NCBI GenBank assembly: GCA_947305005.1
Contig: CAMZCM010000020.1
Span: 1 to 42,879 of the forward strand
DNA: 42,879 nt
Direction: 5' to 3'
Origin: an uncultured Prevotellaceae bacterium
GTDB taxonomy: Bacteria; Bacteroidota; Bacteroidia; Bacteroidales; Bacteroidaceae
Under the pieces are notes generated by a model. The model was not told the DNA's origin, made no database searches, and saw nothing but the letters and a program-made list of their open reading frames with translations. The position numbers and the translations under genes were made by a program. Of the stretch, positions 7,114 to 14,884 are shown piece by piece (position 1 is the first letter of the stretch; each line of letters opens with the position of its first letter).

Positions 7114-8794
7114 CCATCTTCAGGATGACACCGCTGTTAGCGGGAACTTCCACATGTGAGGGCTTCTCTGGTGAGAGGCTGGTCGTGTGGGACTTGCCGG
7201 TGAGTAGGTCAATCGCTTGAATCCGCTTTTGAGGACGAATCTTGTAGAGTTCGAAGGCGTGTTCGGGGATATTGATATCAACCGTCACGGGTTGATCATC
7301 GAAGTTGGCAACGATGAGCAACGTTTCTTTGCCTTCATGACGCAAGAATGTGTATTGCTTGTGCGGATTGAAGGCAGAAGTATGAGGATTGACATACATG
7401 AGATCGAAGCTTTCGCCTTGCGCCATCGCTTTCTCCTCTGTGCAGAGATGGAGTAGGGTACTGTAGAATGTCTGCAACTCCACTTCTTGCGGCGTCAGCT
7501 GCTTACCACTGAAATGGCCTTTGTCGCGCCAACGGCTGATGGTGTTGACGGTCCAATAATCGAAGATTGTGGTGCGTCCGTCGCGCCCGCTGAAACCTTC
7601 CTCGTCCATTCCGCGTTCACCAAGTTCCTGTCCAAAATAAATCATCACAGGTCCCGTGCTGAGGGTAGCAGCCACGAGCATAGCGGCACGACCGCGTTCG
7701 CCGTTGCCGGCATAGAAATCAGAGGCTACGCGCTGCTCGTCGTGATTCTCCAGGAAACTCAGCATGTGTGCGCGGATATCATCTACAGACTGCCAGCAGC
7801 CTGTGATGTTGTCGGCGTTGGCATAGCCGCAGGTCACAGCCCGCAACGTGTCATACAGTCCCACCTTATCGTAAAGGTAATCGAAATGACCTTCTTGGAT
7901 ATAACGACGGTATTCGGCGGGATTATAGACCTCGGCGATGAAAAGGATGTCAGGATGCTGTGCTTTCACCTGAGGAATCACCCAACCCCAGAACTCGGCT
8001 GGCACCATTTCCGCCATGTCGCAGCGGAAGCCGTCGATGCCTTTTCCTGCCCAGAAGAGCAGGATGTTCAGCATCTTTTTCCAAGTGGAAGGAATGGGAT
8101 CGAAGTGACAGACACGACCGCCCGTGTAGTCAACACCATAGTTCAGTTTGACGGTCTCGTACCAATCGTTATGCCCGGCGTAGCTGCTGAAGACATCGTT
8201 ACCTGTAGCACGAGCAGGCTTTTCCATATATGGCTCAGCCTCATCCTGTTGCAGGTCAAAGTCTGCATGGAAACTTTCACCGGGGAAATAATAGAAATTG
8301 TTTTGTGCCGAGAAGTGAAGTGTAGCATCATCGCCGGCTCCCAGATCCTCTGCTCCCTCGGGGGCTGCATCGCTGTGGTACTGGCGTGCCACATGGTTGG
8401 GCACAAAATCAATGATGACTTTTAAGTCTGCCTGATGTGTGCGTTGCACCAAGGCCTCGAACTCTTTCATACGAGCCGGTACGCTCATGGCGAGGTCGGG
8501 GTCAACGTCGTAGTAGTCCTTGATGGCATACGCTGAGCCGGCTTTCCCTTTGACGACAGCATGGTGGTCACGAGGAATGCCGAAGGCAGAGAAGTCTGTC
8601 TGGGTGGCATGTTCGATGATGCCGGTGTACCAGATGTACGTGGCGCCCAGCTTACGGATTTCATTCAGCGCACGAGGCGTGAAGTCGGCCATCGTGCCGC
8701 ATCCGTTCTGACTACGGTCGCCATTCTTGATGTTGGCGCCATAGTCATTACCGAACAGACGGGTGAAAACCTGATAAATGATGGGCTTTTGCAT
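7103..8794 (-). CDS. GH13 alpha-amylase family glycosidase
   Basis: This is a 563-residue GH13 enzyme with the expected (beta/alpha)8 motifs: DFVPNH, GFRCDMAE with nucleophile Asp259, FIAEVYNP with acid/base Glu288, and FLENHDEQR with Asp352. A C-terminal beta domain (about 460-563) ends AFELYKIRPQ...SGVILKMVTK. There is no signal peptide, so it is probably cytoplasmic and acts on stored glycogen or imported maltooligosaccharides; the exact specificity cannot be read from sequence. An upstream ATG at 8815 would overlap fabD by 17 bp. I prefer 8794 (MQKPIIYQVF), where the family-conserved N-terminus begins, 4 bp after the fabD stop. It forms an operon with fabD. Confidence 0.9.
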   Translation of the reverse strand: MQKPIIYQVFTRLFGNDYGANIKNGDRSQNGCGTMADFTPRALNEIRKLGATYIWYTGIIEHATQTDFSAFGIPRDHHAVVKGKAGSAYAIKDYYDVDPDLAMSVPARMKEFEALVQRTHQADLKVIIDFVPNHVARQYHSDAAPEGAEDLGAGDDATLHFSAQNNFYYFPGESFHADFDLQQDEAEPYMEKPARATGNDVFSSYAGHNDWYETVKLNYGVDYTGGRVCHFDPIPSTWKKMLNILLFWAGKGIDGFRCDMAEMVPAEFWGWVIPQVKAQHPDILFIAEVYNPAEYRRYIQEGHFDYLYDKVGLYDTLRAVTCGYANADNITGCWQSVDDIRAHMLSFLENHDEQRVASDFYAGNGERGRAAMLVAATLSTGPVMIYFGQELGERGMDEEGFSGRDGRTTIFDYWTVNTISRWRDKGHFSGKQLTPQEVELQTFYSTLLHLCTEEKAMAQGESFDLMYVNPHTSAFNPHKQYTFLRHEGKETLLIVANFDDQPVTVDINIPEHAFELYKIRPQKRIQAIDLLTGKSHTTSLSPEKPSHVEVPANSGVILKMVTK

Positions 8795-8798
8795 ATTC

Positions 8799-9701
8799 TT
8801 AGAGCTCTGTTGCACCGCGAACTACGAGACCCTCGACATCCTTTGCAATCTTGGCAATCATGCCTTGCAAAGCCTTGCCAGGACCACACTCAGTGAACTC
8901 GTTGGCACCAGCGGCTACCATAGCCTGCACCTCCTGTGTCCAACGTACGCTGGCAGTGAGCTGTGCAATCAGATTAGCCTTGATCTCAGCGGGTTCAGTG
9001 TGAGCCTTACCGTCAACATTCTGATAGACGGGGCATTTGGGAGCATGGAACTCGGTCTTCTCGATCGCTGCCTGCAACTCGTCCTTGGCGGGCTGCATCA
9101 GGGGGCTGTGGAATGCGCCGCCTACGGGAAGGGGAAGAGCACGCTTGGCACCTGCAGCCTTCAGCTTCTCACAAGCCTTGTTAATAGCCTCAACGGTACC
9201 GCTGATGACCAGCTGGCCCGGGTTGTTGTAGTTGGCAGGTACACAAACGCCGCCTTCAGCAGCTACCTCTGCGCAAACCTGTTCTACGACTTCGTCAGAA
9301 AGACCGATGATGGCAGCCATCGTGGAGGGCTGAGCCTCGCAAGCCTTCTGCATAGCCTGAGCACGGGCGCTGACCAGACGAAGACCATCCTCGAAGGAGA
9401 GAGCACCAGCAGCTACGAGGGCACTGAACTCACCAAGAGAGTGACCGCCTACCATATCCGGCTGGAACTTGTCGCCCAGACAGATAGCGGTGATGACGCT
9501 GTGCAGGAACACGGCGGGCTGAGTGACCTTTGTCTGCTTTAGCTCGTCGGCTGTGCCCTCGAACATAATCTTGGTAATCTCAAAGCCGAGAATCTCATTG
9601 GCTTTGTCAAATAATGCCTTTGCTTCGGCATTGCTCTCATAGAGGTCTTTGCCCATTCCTGAGAACTGAGCGCCCTGACCGGGGAACACAAATGCTTTCA
9701 T
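8799..9701 (-). CDS. fabD: Malonyl-CoA:ACP transacylase FabD
   Basis: This 300-residue protein transfers malonyl groups from CoA to acyl carrier protein, the entry step of type II fatty acid synthesis. FVFPGQGAQ at 4-12, the nucleophile elbow GHSLGE with Ser88, and the catalytic His198 in GGAFHSPLM are all present. The length is normal for FabD. It is the first gene of a two-gene unit with the GH13 enzyme, a pairing without an obvious functional link. A -7 element lies 42-49 bp upstream of its start. Confidence 0.97.
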   Translation of the reverse strand: MKAFVFPGQGAQFSGMGKDLYESNAEAKALFDKANEILGFEITKIMFEGTADELKQTKVTQPAVFLHSVITAICLGDKFQPDMVGGHSLGEFSALVAAGALSFEDGLRLVSARAQAMQKACEAQPSTMAAIIGLSDEVVEQVCAEVAAEGGVCVPANYNNPGQLVISGTVEAINKACEKLKAAGAKRALPLPVGGAFHSPLMQPAKDELQAAIEKTEFHAPKCPVYQNVDGKAHTEPAEIKANLIAQLTASVRWTQEVQAMVAAGANEFTECGPGKALQGMIAKIAKDVEGLVVRGATEL

Positions 9702-9742
9702 TCTATAATCTATTTAATGTGTAATTCTCGTTAATTTGGCCG

Positions 9743-9750
9743 CAAAGATA
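9743..9750 (-). promoter_or_regulatory. fabD promoter, -7 element
   Basis: TATCTTTG on the minus strand matches TAnnTTTG exactly and lies 42 bp upstream of the fabD ATG. No TTTG is seen at the right distance upstream, so only the -7 box is supported. Confidence 0.5.
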
Positions 9751-9811
9751 CTACTTTTTTATGGGATAGATGGTCTTTTTGCCTGTTTTTCTTGATTAAT
9801 CGTTCATATTG

Positions 9812-9843
9812 TTTGTAGGTACATGGATTATTTTCTACTTTTG
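9812..9843 (+). promoter_or_regulatory. Distal promoter P1 of the Tyr/Gly/Ser-rich protein gene
   Basis: TTTG (9812-9815), 20 nt, then TACTTTTG (9836-9843) matches the consensus. Transcription would start near 9850 and leave a leader of about 130 nt, which can form a 6-bp hairpin (CTATTC 9867-9872 with GAATAG 9881-9886). Confidence 0.7.
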
Positions 9844-9918
9844 TGCACGCAAACAAGGGTTAAGAACTATTCCCCTGACAGAATAGGGATTTCTCCCCCG
9901 AGGTTTAGGATATTCCCC

Positions 9919-9949
9919 TTTGTCCGCTCGGAGCAAAGCCCTAATTTTG
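9919..9949 (+). promoter_or_regulatory. Proximal promoter P2 with an inverted repeat in its spacer
   Basis: TTTG (9919-9922), 19 nt, then TAATTTTG (9942-9949) matches the consensus exactly and would give a short leader of about 25 nt. An imperfect inverted repeat at 9918-9938 (CTTTG TCCG CT CGGA G CAAAG) overlaps the -33 box and the spacer. It could be an operator, or a hairpin in transcripts from P1. Confidence 0.7.
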
Positions 9950-9978
9950 CACCATCAAACATTAAAAACTCAAGCATT

Positions 9979-10983
9979 ATGAAGTACACAAGCTCTCTGA
10001 TAGCAGCATTTCTGCTGATTCTCCCGCTCACGATGTGGGCACAGGATGATATGTATTTTGCGTCTTCCAAGAAGGCTAAGAAAGAGGCTGAGAAGCGCAA
10101 AGCGGAGAAACAGTCTAAATATGAGATTATCTATGCGGACGATGACGAGCCGCTGGATATCGTAGGTTCCGGACGTGACGTGGATGAATATAACCGTCGC
10201 TATTCCGTTTCGAACAGGAAGGGCCAGGCACAGCTCGTGCAGCAGCCCGACGGCTCCTTTGCCTATGAGATACCTCAGGAGGACAGTGTCACTGTCTCCA
10301 CCCGCTCATTGTTGAACAACGCCTACGAACGTGGCTATGACGAAGGTTATATCGACGGTGAGGATTATGCGCTCACCCGTCGCATGGGCCGCTTCGGCTA
10401 CAGCAGTGTTTACGTGTCGCCATGGTATTCAACTTATTATTCCGATCCATTCTATTGGGACAGCTGGTACTATTGGAACGATCCGTTCTACTATAGTTGG
10501 AGCCGTCCTTACTGGGGTTATTCCAGCTACTACTATGGCTATGGTCCATACCACTATGGTTATGGTTGGAACCGCCCGTATTACTATGGCGGATGGCGCG
10601 GTACTACTGTTCATCGCGGTGGTCACATCCCTCGTAACACGCAGTATAAAGAGCGTTACTATGACCTGCGTCATGCCAGCCGTCCCGCGAACCATTCTCG
10701 CGTCAGTGGCAGTAGTAATAACACCCGCTCTGTCCGTTCTGGCCAGAATGCACCTTTAGGTAATCGTGGCTCATCTACCATCCGTAACCCGATTCCTTCT
10801 AACTCTGGTTCTTCATCATCTTCGCGCTCTGGTAGCTCTGTCTCTCGTAGCTCATCGTCCAGTACATCTTCAGCTCCGTCACGTAGTGGCACTGGCGGCT
10901 TCGGAGGCCAGGTCCTTGGTGGAGGAGGCAATAGCGGCGGTGGTGGCGGTGGTAGCCGTAGCGCTCGTGGCGGCCGCAGATAA
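9979..10983 (+). CDS. Secreted Tyr/Gly/Ser-rich low-complexity protein of unknown function
   Basis: This 334-residue protein has a Sec signal peptide (MKYTSSLIAAFLLILPLTMWA, cleavage near AQ). A short Lys/Glu-rich helix follows (KKAKKEAEKRKAEKQ, about 30-45), then an acidic segment with DDDEPLD. A central region at about 130-210 is very rich in Tyr, Trp and Gly. The C-terminal third is rich in Ser, Arg and Gly and ends in a glycine run with SARGGRR. No enzymatic motif is recognisable. An in-frame ORF reaches 9823, but both promoters lie downstream of that point or overlap it, so the ATG at 9979 is preferred. The next gene encodes an outer-membrane barrel, so an envelope or surface role is plausible but not shown. 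Confidence 0.75.
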   Translation: MKYTSSLIAAFLLILPLTMWAQDDMYFASSKKAKKEAEKRKAEKQSKYEIIYADDDEPLDIVGSGRDVDEYNRRYSVSNRKGQAQLVQQPDGSFAYEIPQEDSVTVSTRSLLNNAYERGYDEGYIDGEDYALTRRMGRFGYSSVYVSPWYSTYYSDPFYWDSWYYWNDPFYYSWSRPYWGYSSYYYGYGPYHYGYGWNRPYYYGGWRGTTVHRGGHIPRNTQYKERYYDLRHASRPANHSRVSGSSNNTRSVRSGQNAPLGNRGSSTIRNPIPSNSGSSSSSRSGSSVSRSSSSSTSSAPSRSGTGGFGGQVLGGGGNSGGGGGGSRSARGGRR

Positions 10984-11033
10984 TACTTTGAATATCCGAT
11001 CATAGATACCCTAATCATTAAGATTCTACGACA

Positions 11034-12623
11034 ATGAAAAAATATGTTTCCATCATCATGTTTTGCATAGCTGGTATTCCAGCCGTGCAGGCACAAGAGA
11101 CCTACCTAAATGAGCGTATGACCAACACCTCTGATGTCATCGGTACAGCACGCTATGTGGGAATGGGTGGTGCCATGGGAGCCCTGGGTGCAGACATCTC
11201 TACTATCTCTAACAATCCTGCTGGTATTGCTATGCTCCGCAAGTGCAGTATATCTCTTACGATGGGCCCTCAGATTCAGGAAGCTTCGCCAACTTATGGT
11301 GACGGCCGTGCTGTCTTCTCCTTTGACCAGATAGGTTTTGTAGCCGCTTTAAGTGACGATGATTTTAACCTGAACTTTGCCTTTAACTATCAGAAGCGTG
11401 CCAACTACAATCAGAACGTCTTCGCATCACAAGCGCTGGGAGGACTTTCGCAGGCTGATATGTTTGCGTGGGTTGCCAATAGTACAGCAAATGTTAATGA
11501 TAAAGGCCAATATTATTTCAAATCCCCATTTTACGATAACCTCTATACGGCTGGCTTCTTCAAGGAATACACACCTACAAGCGGAGAACCCTATTTTCGT
11601 AATGAAAAAGGGCGTGCTCATACCGGCGATTTCTCCCGTCATTCGTGGGGTGCCCTTGAAGGCTTTGATATCAACATGAGCGGCAACTATGATAATCGTG
11701 TGTTCGTGGGCTTGACAATGGGTATCGACCATATTCGCTACCGTCAGGATGCTACTTATGAGCAGATAGGTGATGTTTCCTATATGTTCTACCAGGATCA
11801 GGCTGTCACTGGTACAGGTTTCAACTTCAAACTGGGAACCATCATCCGCCCCTTAGAGGACAGTCCCTTCCGTTTTGGCGTGACCGTGGAGACTCCTACG
11901 TGGTTCACACTCAAACACACGGCTAATATAGGACTTTCCGTACCAGACGCATCTGGATATTATAAGAGTCCGATTTATATAAATGATGACAACTATCTGG
12001 AGTATAATGTGTTCTCTCCCTGGAAATTCCGCGCCAGCCTTGGTTCTACCGTCAGTGATTTCCTGGCATGGGACGTGGAGTATGAGTACAGCATGAACGA
12101 TTATACCAAGATGGGTTATCCGCGCGAGTCCTATGATAACTATTATAACGGTCACGGAACATCTGTAGATATGGACAAAGATGTTGAGATGGGCAACATG
12201 ACACATAACATGTTGCAAGGCGTGCATAACTTCCGTGCAGGTATAGAACTGCGCCCCTTCAGCGAGGTCGCTTTCCGCGCAGGCTACAACTACTACACCA
12301 GTCCTTACAAGTCCAATGCCCGCCTTGATCAAAGTGTTGAATCCGGCGCTTTCAACTTCTCCACTACCACTGAGTATATCAACCTCAGCGACAAACATAT
12401 CATCACACTTGGTCTCGGTTATCAGGGCAAGGCCTTCTACGCTGACATCGCTTATAAATATACAAGTCAGAGCGGCCAGTTCTATGCCTTTGATGACAAC
12501 TTCACCAGCTATAATAGTTCTTTTATAGCAGAGAATCCTACGCTGCAGAATGTGCAGCTGAAGCCAACCGAACTGAACTACAACCATCATAATGTAGCTG
12601 TAACCCTTGGCTTCCGTTTCTGA
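11034..12623 (+). CDS. OmpP1/FadL-family outer membrane beta-barrel protein
   Basis: This 529-residue protein has a signal peptide ending AVQA-QE. The mature N-terminus carries a glycine-rich segment, TARYVGMGGAMGALGADISTISNNPAGIA. This resembles the plug region of the OmpP1/FadL/TodX family and of Bacteroidetes proteins often labelled hemin receptors. Alternating hydrophobic strands run through the sequence and it ends in Phe (VTLGFRF), the usual barrel-assembly signal. FadL-type proteins let hydrophobic compounds cross the outer membrane; the ligand here is unknown. It starts 50 bp after the Tyr/Gly/Ser-rich protein and 15 bp before the HAD gene, so the three may form one operon. Confidence 0.85.
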   Translation: MKKYVSIIMFCIAGIPAVQAQETYLNERMTNTSDVIGTARYVGMGGAMGALGADISTISNNPAGIAMLRKCSISLTMGPQIQEASPTYGDGRAVFSFDQIGFVAALSDDDFNLNFAFNYQKRANYNQNVFASQALGGLSQADMFAWVANSTANVNDKGQYYFKSPFYDNLYTAGFFKEYTPTSGEPYFRNEKGRAHTGDFSRHSWGALEGFDINMSGNYDNRVFVGLTMGIDHIRYRQDATYEQIGDVSYMFYQDQAVTGTGFNFKLGTIIRPLEDSPFRFGVTVETPTWFTLKHTANIGLSVPDASGYYKSPIYINDDNYLEYNVFSPWKFRASLGSTVSDFLAWDVEYEYSMNDYTKMGYPRESYDNYYNGHGTSVDMDKDVEMGNMTHNMLQGVHNFRAGIELRPFSEVAFRAGYNYYTSPYKSNARLDQSVESGAFNFSTTTEYINLSDKHIITLGLGYQGKAFYADIAYKYTSQSGQFYAFDDNFTSYNSSFIAENPTLQNVQLKPTELNYNHHNVAVTLGFRF

Positions 12624-12638
12624 TAATAAGAATGACGA

Positions 12639-13268
12639 ATGATTAAGAATATTGCCTTTGATTTCGGCGGCGTTATCTTCGACCTTTCGTGGGAGAACGC
12701 CGTCGAGACTTTTAAGAAAATAGGTTTGGCTGATGCTGCCGAACGATTGGACCGCTACCACCAGCGTGGCTTCTTTGAAGACCTGGAATGCGGACGAATC
12801 TCAGCTGACGATTTCCGTCGTCAGCTGGAACCGTTTTGTCAACGTTCGCTTTCTTACGATGATGTGCAGGGAGCATGGCTTGGCTACGTGGGGAATCCCA
12901 TCGATGAGCGCAAGCTGCAGTTCCTGGACGAACTGCGTGAACGGGGGTACCGCACTTTTCTGCTTTCCAATACGAACCCATACGTGCAGTCGTGGGCTGA
13001 AAGTCCGAAGTTCAGCCAGAGTGGACGCCCCCTGAGTAGTTATCTGGAGAAATGCTATTGCTCCTACGAAGTGGGGATTATGAAGCCTGATCCCGCTATC
13101 TTTCAACTGATGCTCACCGATGCAGGCATACGACCAGAAGAAACCCTCTTCTTAGATGACAGTCCGGCAAATATCTCTGCGGCCGAAGCACAGGGCATCC
13201 GTACGCTTCTCGTCGAGAAGAATGGTGACTGGCGTGAAGCCGTCAATGCGTTGCTCAGTGAGGGGTAG
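12639..13268 (+). CDS. HAD-superfamily (subfamily IA) phosphatase
   Basis: This 209-residue HAD hydrolase has the four family motifs: motif I FDFGGVIFD with Asp8, motif II LLSNTN with Ser110, motif III Lys149 in GIMKPDP, and motif IV LFLDDS with Asp173 and Asp174. In motif I the residue at D+2 is Gly, as in the YihX-like group of sugar-phosphate phosphatases, which often read DxGxV. A helical cap lies between residues 20 and 90. The substrate cannot be assigned. It begins 15 bp after the porin gene and is convergent with cstA. Confidence 0.88.
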   Translation: MIKNIAFDFGGVIFDLSWENAVETFKKIGLADAAERLDRYHQRGFFEDLECGRISADDFRRQLEPFCQRSLSYDDVQGAWLGYVGNPIDERKLQFLDELRERGYRTFLLSNTNPYVQSWAESPKFSQSGRPLSSYLEKCYCSYEVGIMKPDPAIFQLMLTDAGIRPEETLFLDDSPANISAAEAQGIRTLLVEKNGDWREAVNALLSEG

Positions 13269-13319
13269 CCTTTGTCAGGTGCCTGCGGAAACGAAAATAA
13301 CGTATTTCCTATACGATGT

Positions 13320-13348
13320 GAAGCGTCCTTGAAATTCAAGGGCGCTTC
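13320..13348. terminator. Convergent hairpin at the 3' ends of the HAD gene and cstA
   Basis: A stem of about 12-14 bp is formed by GAAGCGTCCTTGAA and TTCAAGGGCGCTTC, with one G-T pair and a loop of at most 5 nt. It overlaps the cstA stop codon at 13336. Neither side has a strong T-run, so termination is likely but not certain. Confidence 0.5.
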
Positions 13349-14832
13349 ATCTTCCATACAATGAAGGCAATCACAGTGGAGAGCGTGACCACGCCGGCTG
13401 TGATGTGTGAGAAGAGTTCAGGCAGATGGAAGGTGGTAGGAGAAATCAACAGGAAATCCACCACGACCATCGTCATGAATATACCTGGGAGAAGCGTGAG
13501 CCAATAGAACTTATGTTCGCGCACGAGATAGACGGTACACACCCATAGGGTGACGGCCGCCATTGCCTGTGTGCCCCAAGCGACATACTGCCACACGGTG
13601 CCGAAGCCGGAGGGATTGCCAATCTGCCAAGCCAGCAAGGCGATGCCGACAGCGAAGACGGGAAGGCTGAGGAGAAAGCGTGTGCGGGCACTGGCCTGAT
13701 GAAGTCCCAGAGCCTCAGAGATAATCAGACGTGCGGTGCGGAAGCTGGAACCACCGGTGGTGATAGGTGCTGCCACAACACCCAGTAGGGCAAGGATGCT
13801 ACCGGCAATGCCGAGCCACGAAGCACAGATGGTGGTGACCACGGTGGGCGCATCAAAATACTGAATGAGAGTACGGCCGTCTGCAGCGTGCATCAAACCG
13901 TCCACACCTTGGGTGAACTGGCTGACTATTTCTGGTGAGCAGATATCACGCCATCCGTCAGCAAAAAAGAAGTAGCTGGAGATGGTGGCCCAGACAAGTG
14001 CCACAAGGCCTTCGGTGATCATAGCGCCGTAGAAGATGGGACGTCCTTGACGCTCACTCTTCATGCAACGGGCCATCATGGGCGATTGGGTGGCGTGGAA
14101 GCCGCTGACAGCGCCACAGGCAATGGTGACGAAGAGGGCAGGGAAGAGGCTCTGCTTCAGACCAAGGCGTTCGGTGCCCCAGTTGCCGAGACCGTCCCAC
14201 ACCTCAGGAAGCACGGGTTGCTTGATGAGCAGCATGATACCCATTGCAATCACCATGAATAACATCGAGAGTGCAAAGATGGGATAAATCTTACCGATGA
14301 CCTTGTCGATAGGCATGATGGTGGTGGCGATGTAATAAAGGAAAATGATGACGACCCACATCATCTTCTCGCCCCAGATGCCGCTCAGGATGATGGCGGG
14401 ACAATAGACAAAGAAAGCACCAACAAGCATCATCATCATCATGGTAAATACAATGAGTGCCTTACGGGCAAAGCTGCCAAGATAGAGCCCTGTGAGCTCG
14501 GCAAGGCCACAGCCGTCGTGGCGCAGGGAGAGCATACCGCTGATGTAGTCGTGGACAGCACCACCGAAGATACAGCCGAAAACAATCCATAGATAAGCCG
14601 AAGGACCAAACCACATACCCATGATGGCACCGAAGATGGGACCCGTGCCAGCAATATTCAGGAACTGAATCATGAAAATGCGCCATGAGGGCAGTACGAT
14701 ATAGTCAATCTTGTCTGCCTTGCGGATGGCCGGCGTCTCGCGGTCGTCAGGACCGAACACACGCTCTGCGATGCGTCCGTAAATCATGTAACCCACGATG
14801 AGGGCTACGACACTCATAAGAAAGCTAACCAT
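13336..14832 (-). CDS. cstA: CstA-family carbon starvation / peptide or pyruvate transporter
   Basis: This 498-residue integral membrane protein has the CstA signature region LNIAGTGPIFGAIMG and GCIFGGAVHDYISGMLSLRHDG near residues 55-105. Many hydrophobic segments run to the C-terminus (AGVVTLSTVIAFIVW). Family members import peptides or pyruvate and are typically raised in starvation. It is shorter than the E. coli protein (about 700 residues), as is usual for the short CstA forms of Bacteroidetes. It follows nadE by 52 bp on the same strand. That gap carries an AT-rich tandem repeat shared with the acyl-CoA dehydrogenase leader. Confidence 0.93.
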   Translation of the reverse strand: MVSFLMSVVALIVGYMIYGRIAERVFGPDDRETPAIRKADKIDYIVLPSWRIFMIQFLNIAGTGPIFGAIMGMWFGPSAYLWIVFGCIFGGAVHDYISGMLSLRHDGCGLAELTGLYLGSFARKALIVFTMMMMMLVGAFFVYCPAIILSGIWGEKMMWVVIIFLYYIATTIMPIDKVIGKIYPIFALSMLFMVIAMGIMLLIKQPVLPEVWDGLGNWGTERLGLKQSLFPALFVTIACGAVSGFHATQSPMMARCMKSERQGRPIFYGAMITEGLVALVWATISSYFFFADGWRDICSPEIVSQFTQGVDGLMHAADGRTLIQYFDAPTVVTTICASWLGIAGSILALLGVVAAPITTGGSSFRTARLIISEALGLHQASARTRFLLSLPVFAVGIALLAWQIGNPSGFGTVWQYVAWGTQAMAAVTLWVCTVYLVREHKFYWLTLLPGIFMTMVVVDFLLISPTTFHLPELFSHITAGVVTLSTVIAFIVWKMKRP

Positions 14833-14857
14833 GAAACAATATTTAATTTACAATTGG

Positions 14858-14873
14858 ACGATTTACAATTTAC
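14858..14873 (-). repeat. AT-rich heptamer tandem repeat before cstA
   Basis: On the minus strand this reads GTAAATT GTAAATC GT, and a related GTAAATT occurs again nearer the cstA ATG. The identical 16-mer lies before the acyl-CoA dehydrogenase at 38734-38749, in the same orientation to its gene. Confidence 0.7.
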
Positions 14874-14884
14874 AATTGGACAAA

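Noticed and set aside
7487..8425. 312-residue plus-strand ORF
   Set aside because: It is a shadow of the GH13 gene, whose catalytic motifs are all on the other strand.
11853..12761. 302-residue minus-strand ORF
   Set aside because: It is a shadow of the outer-membrane porin gene, and it also runs across the start of the HAD gene.
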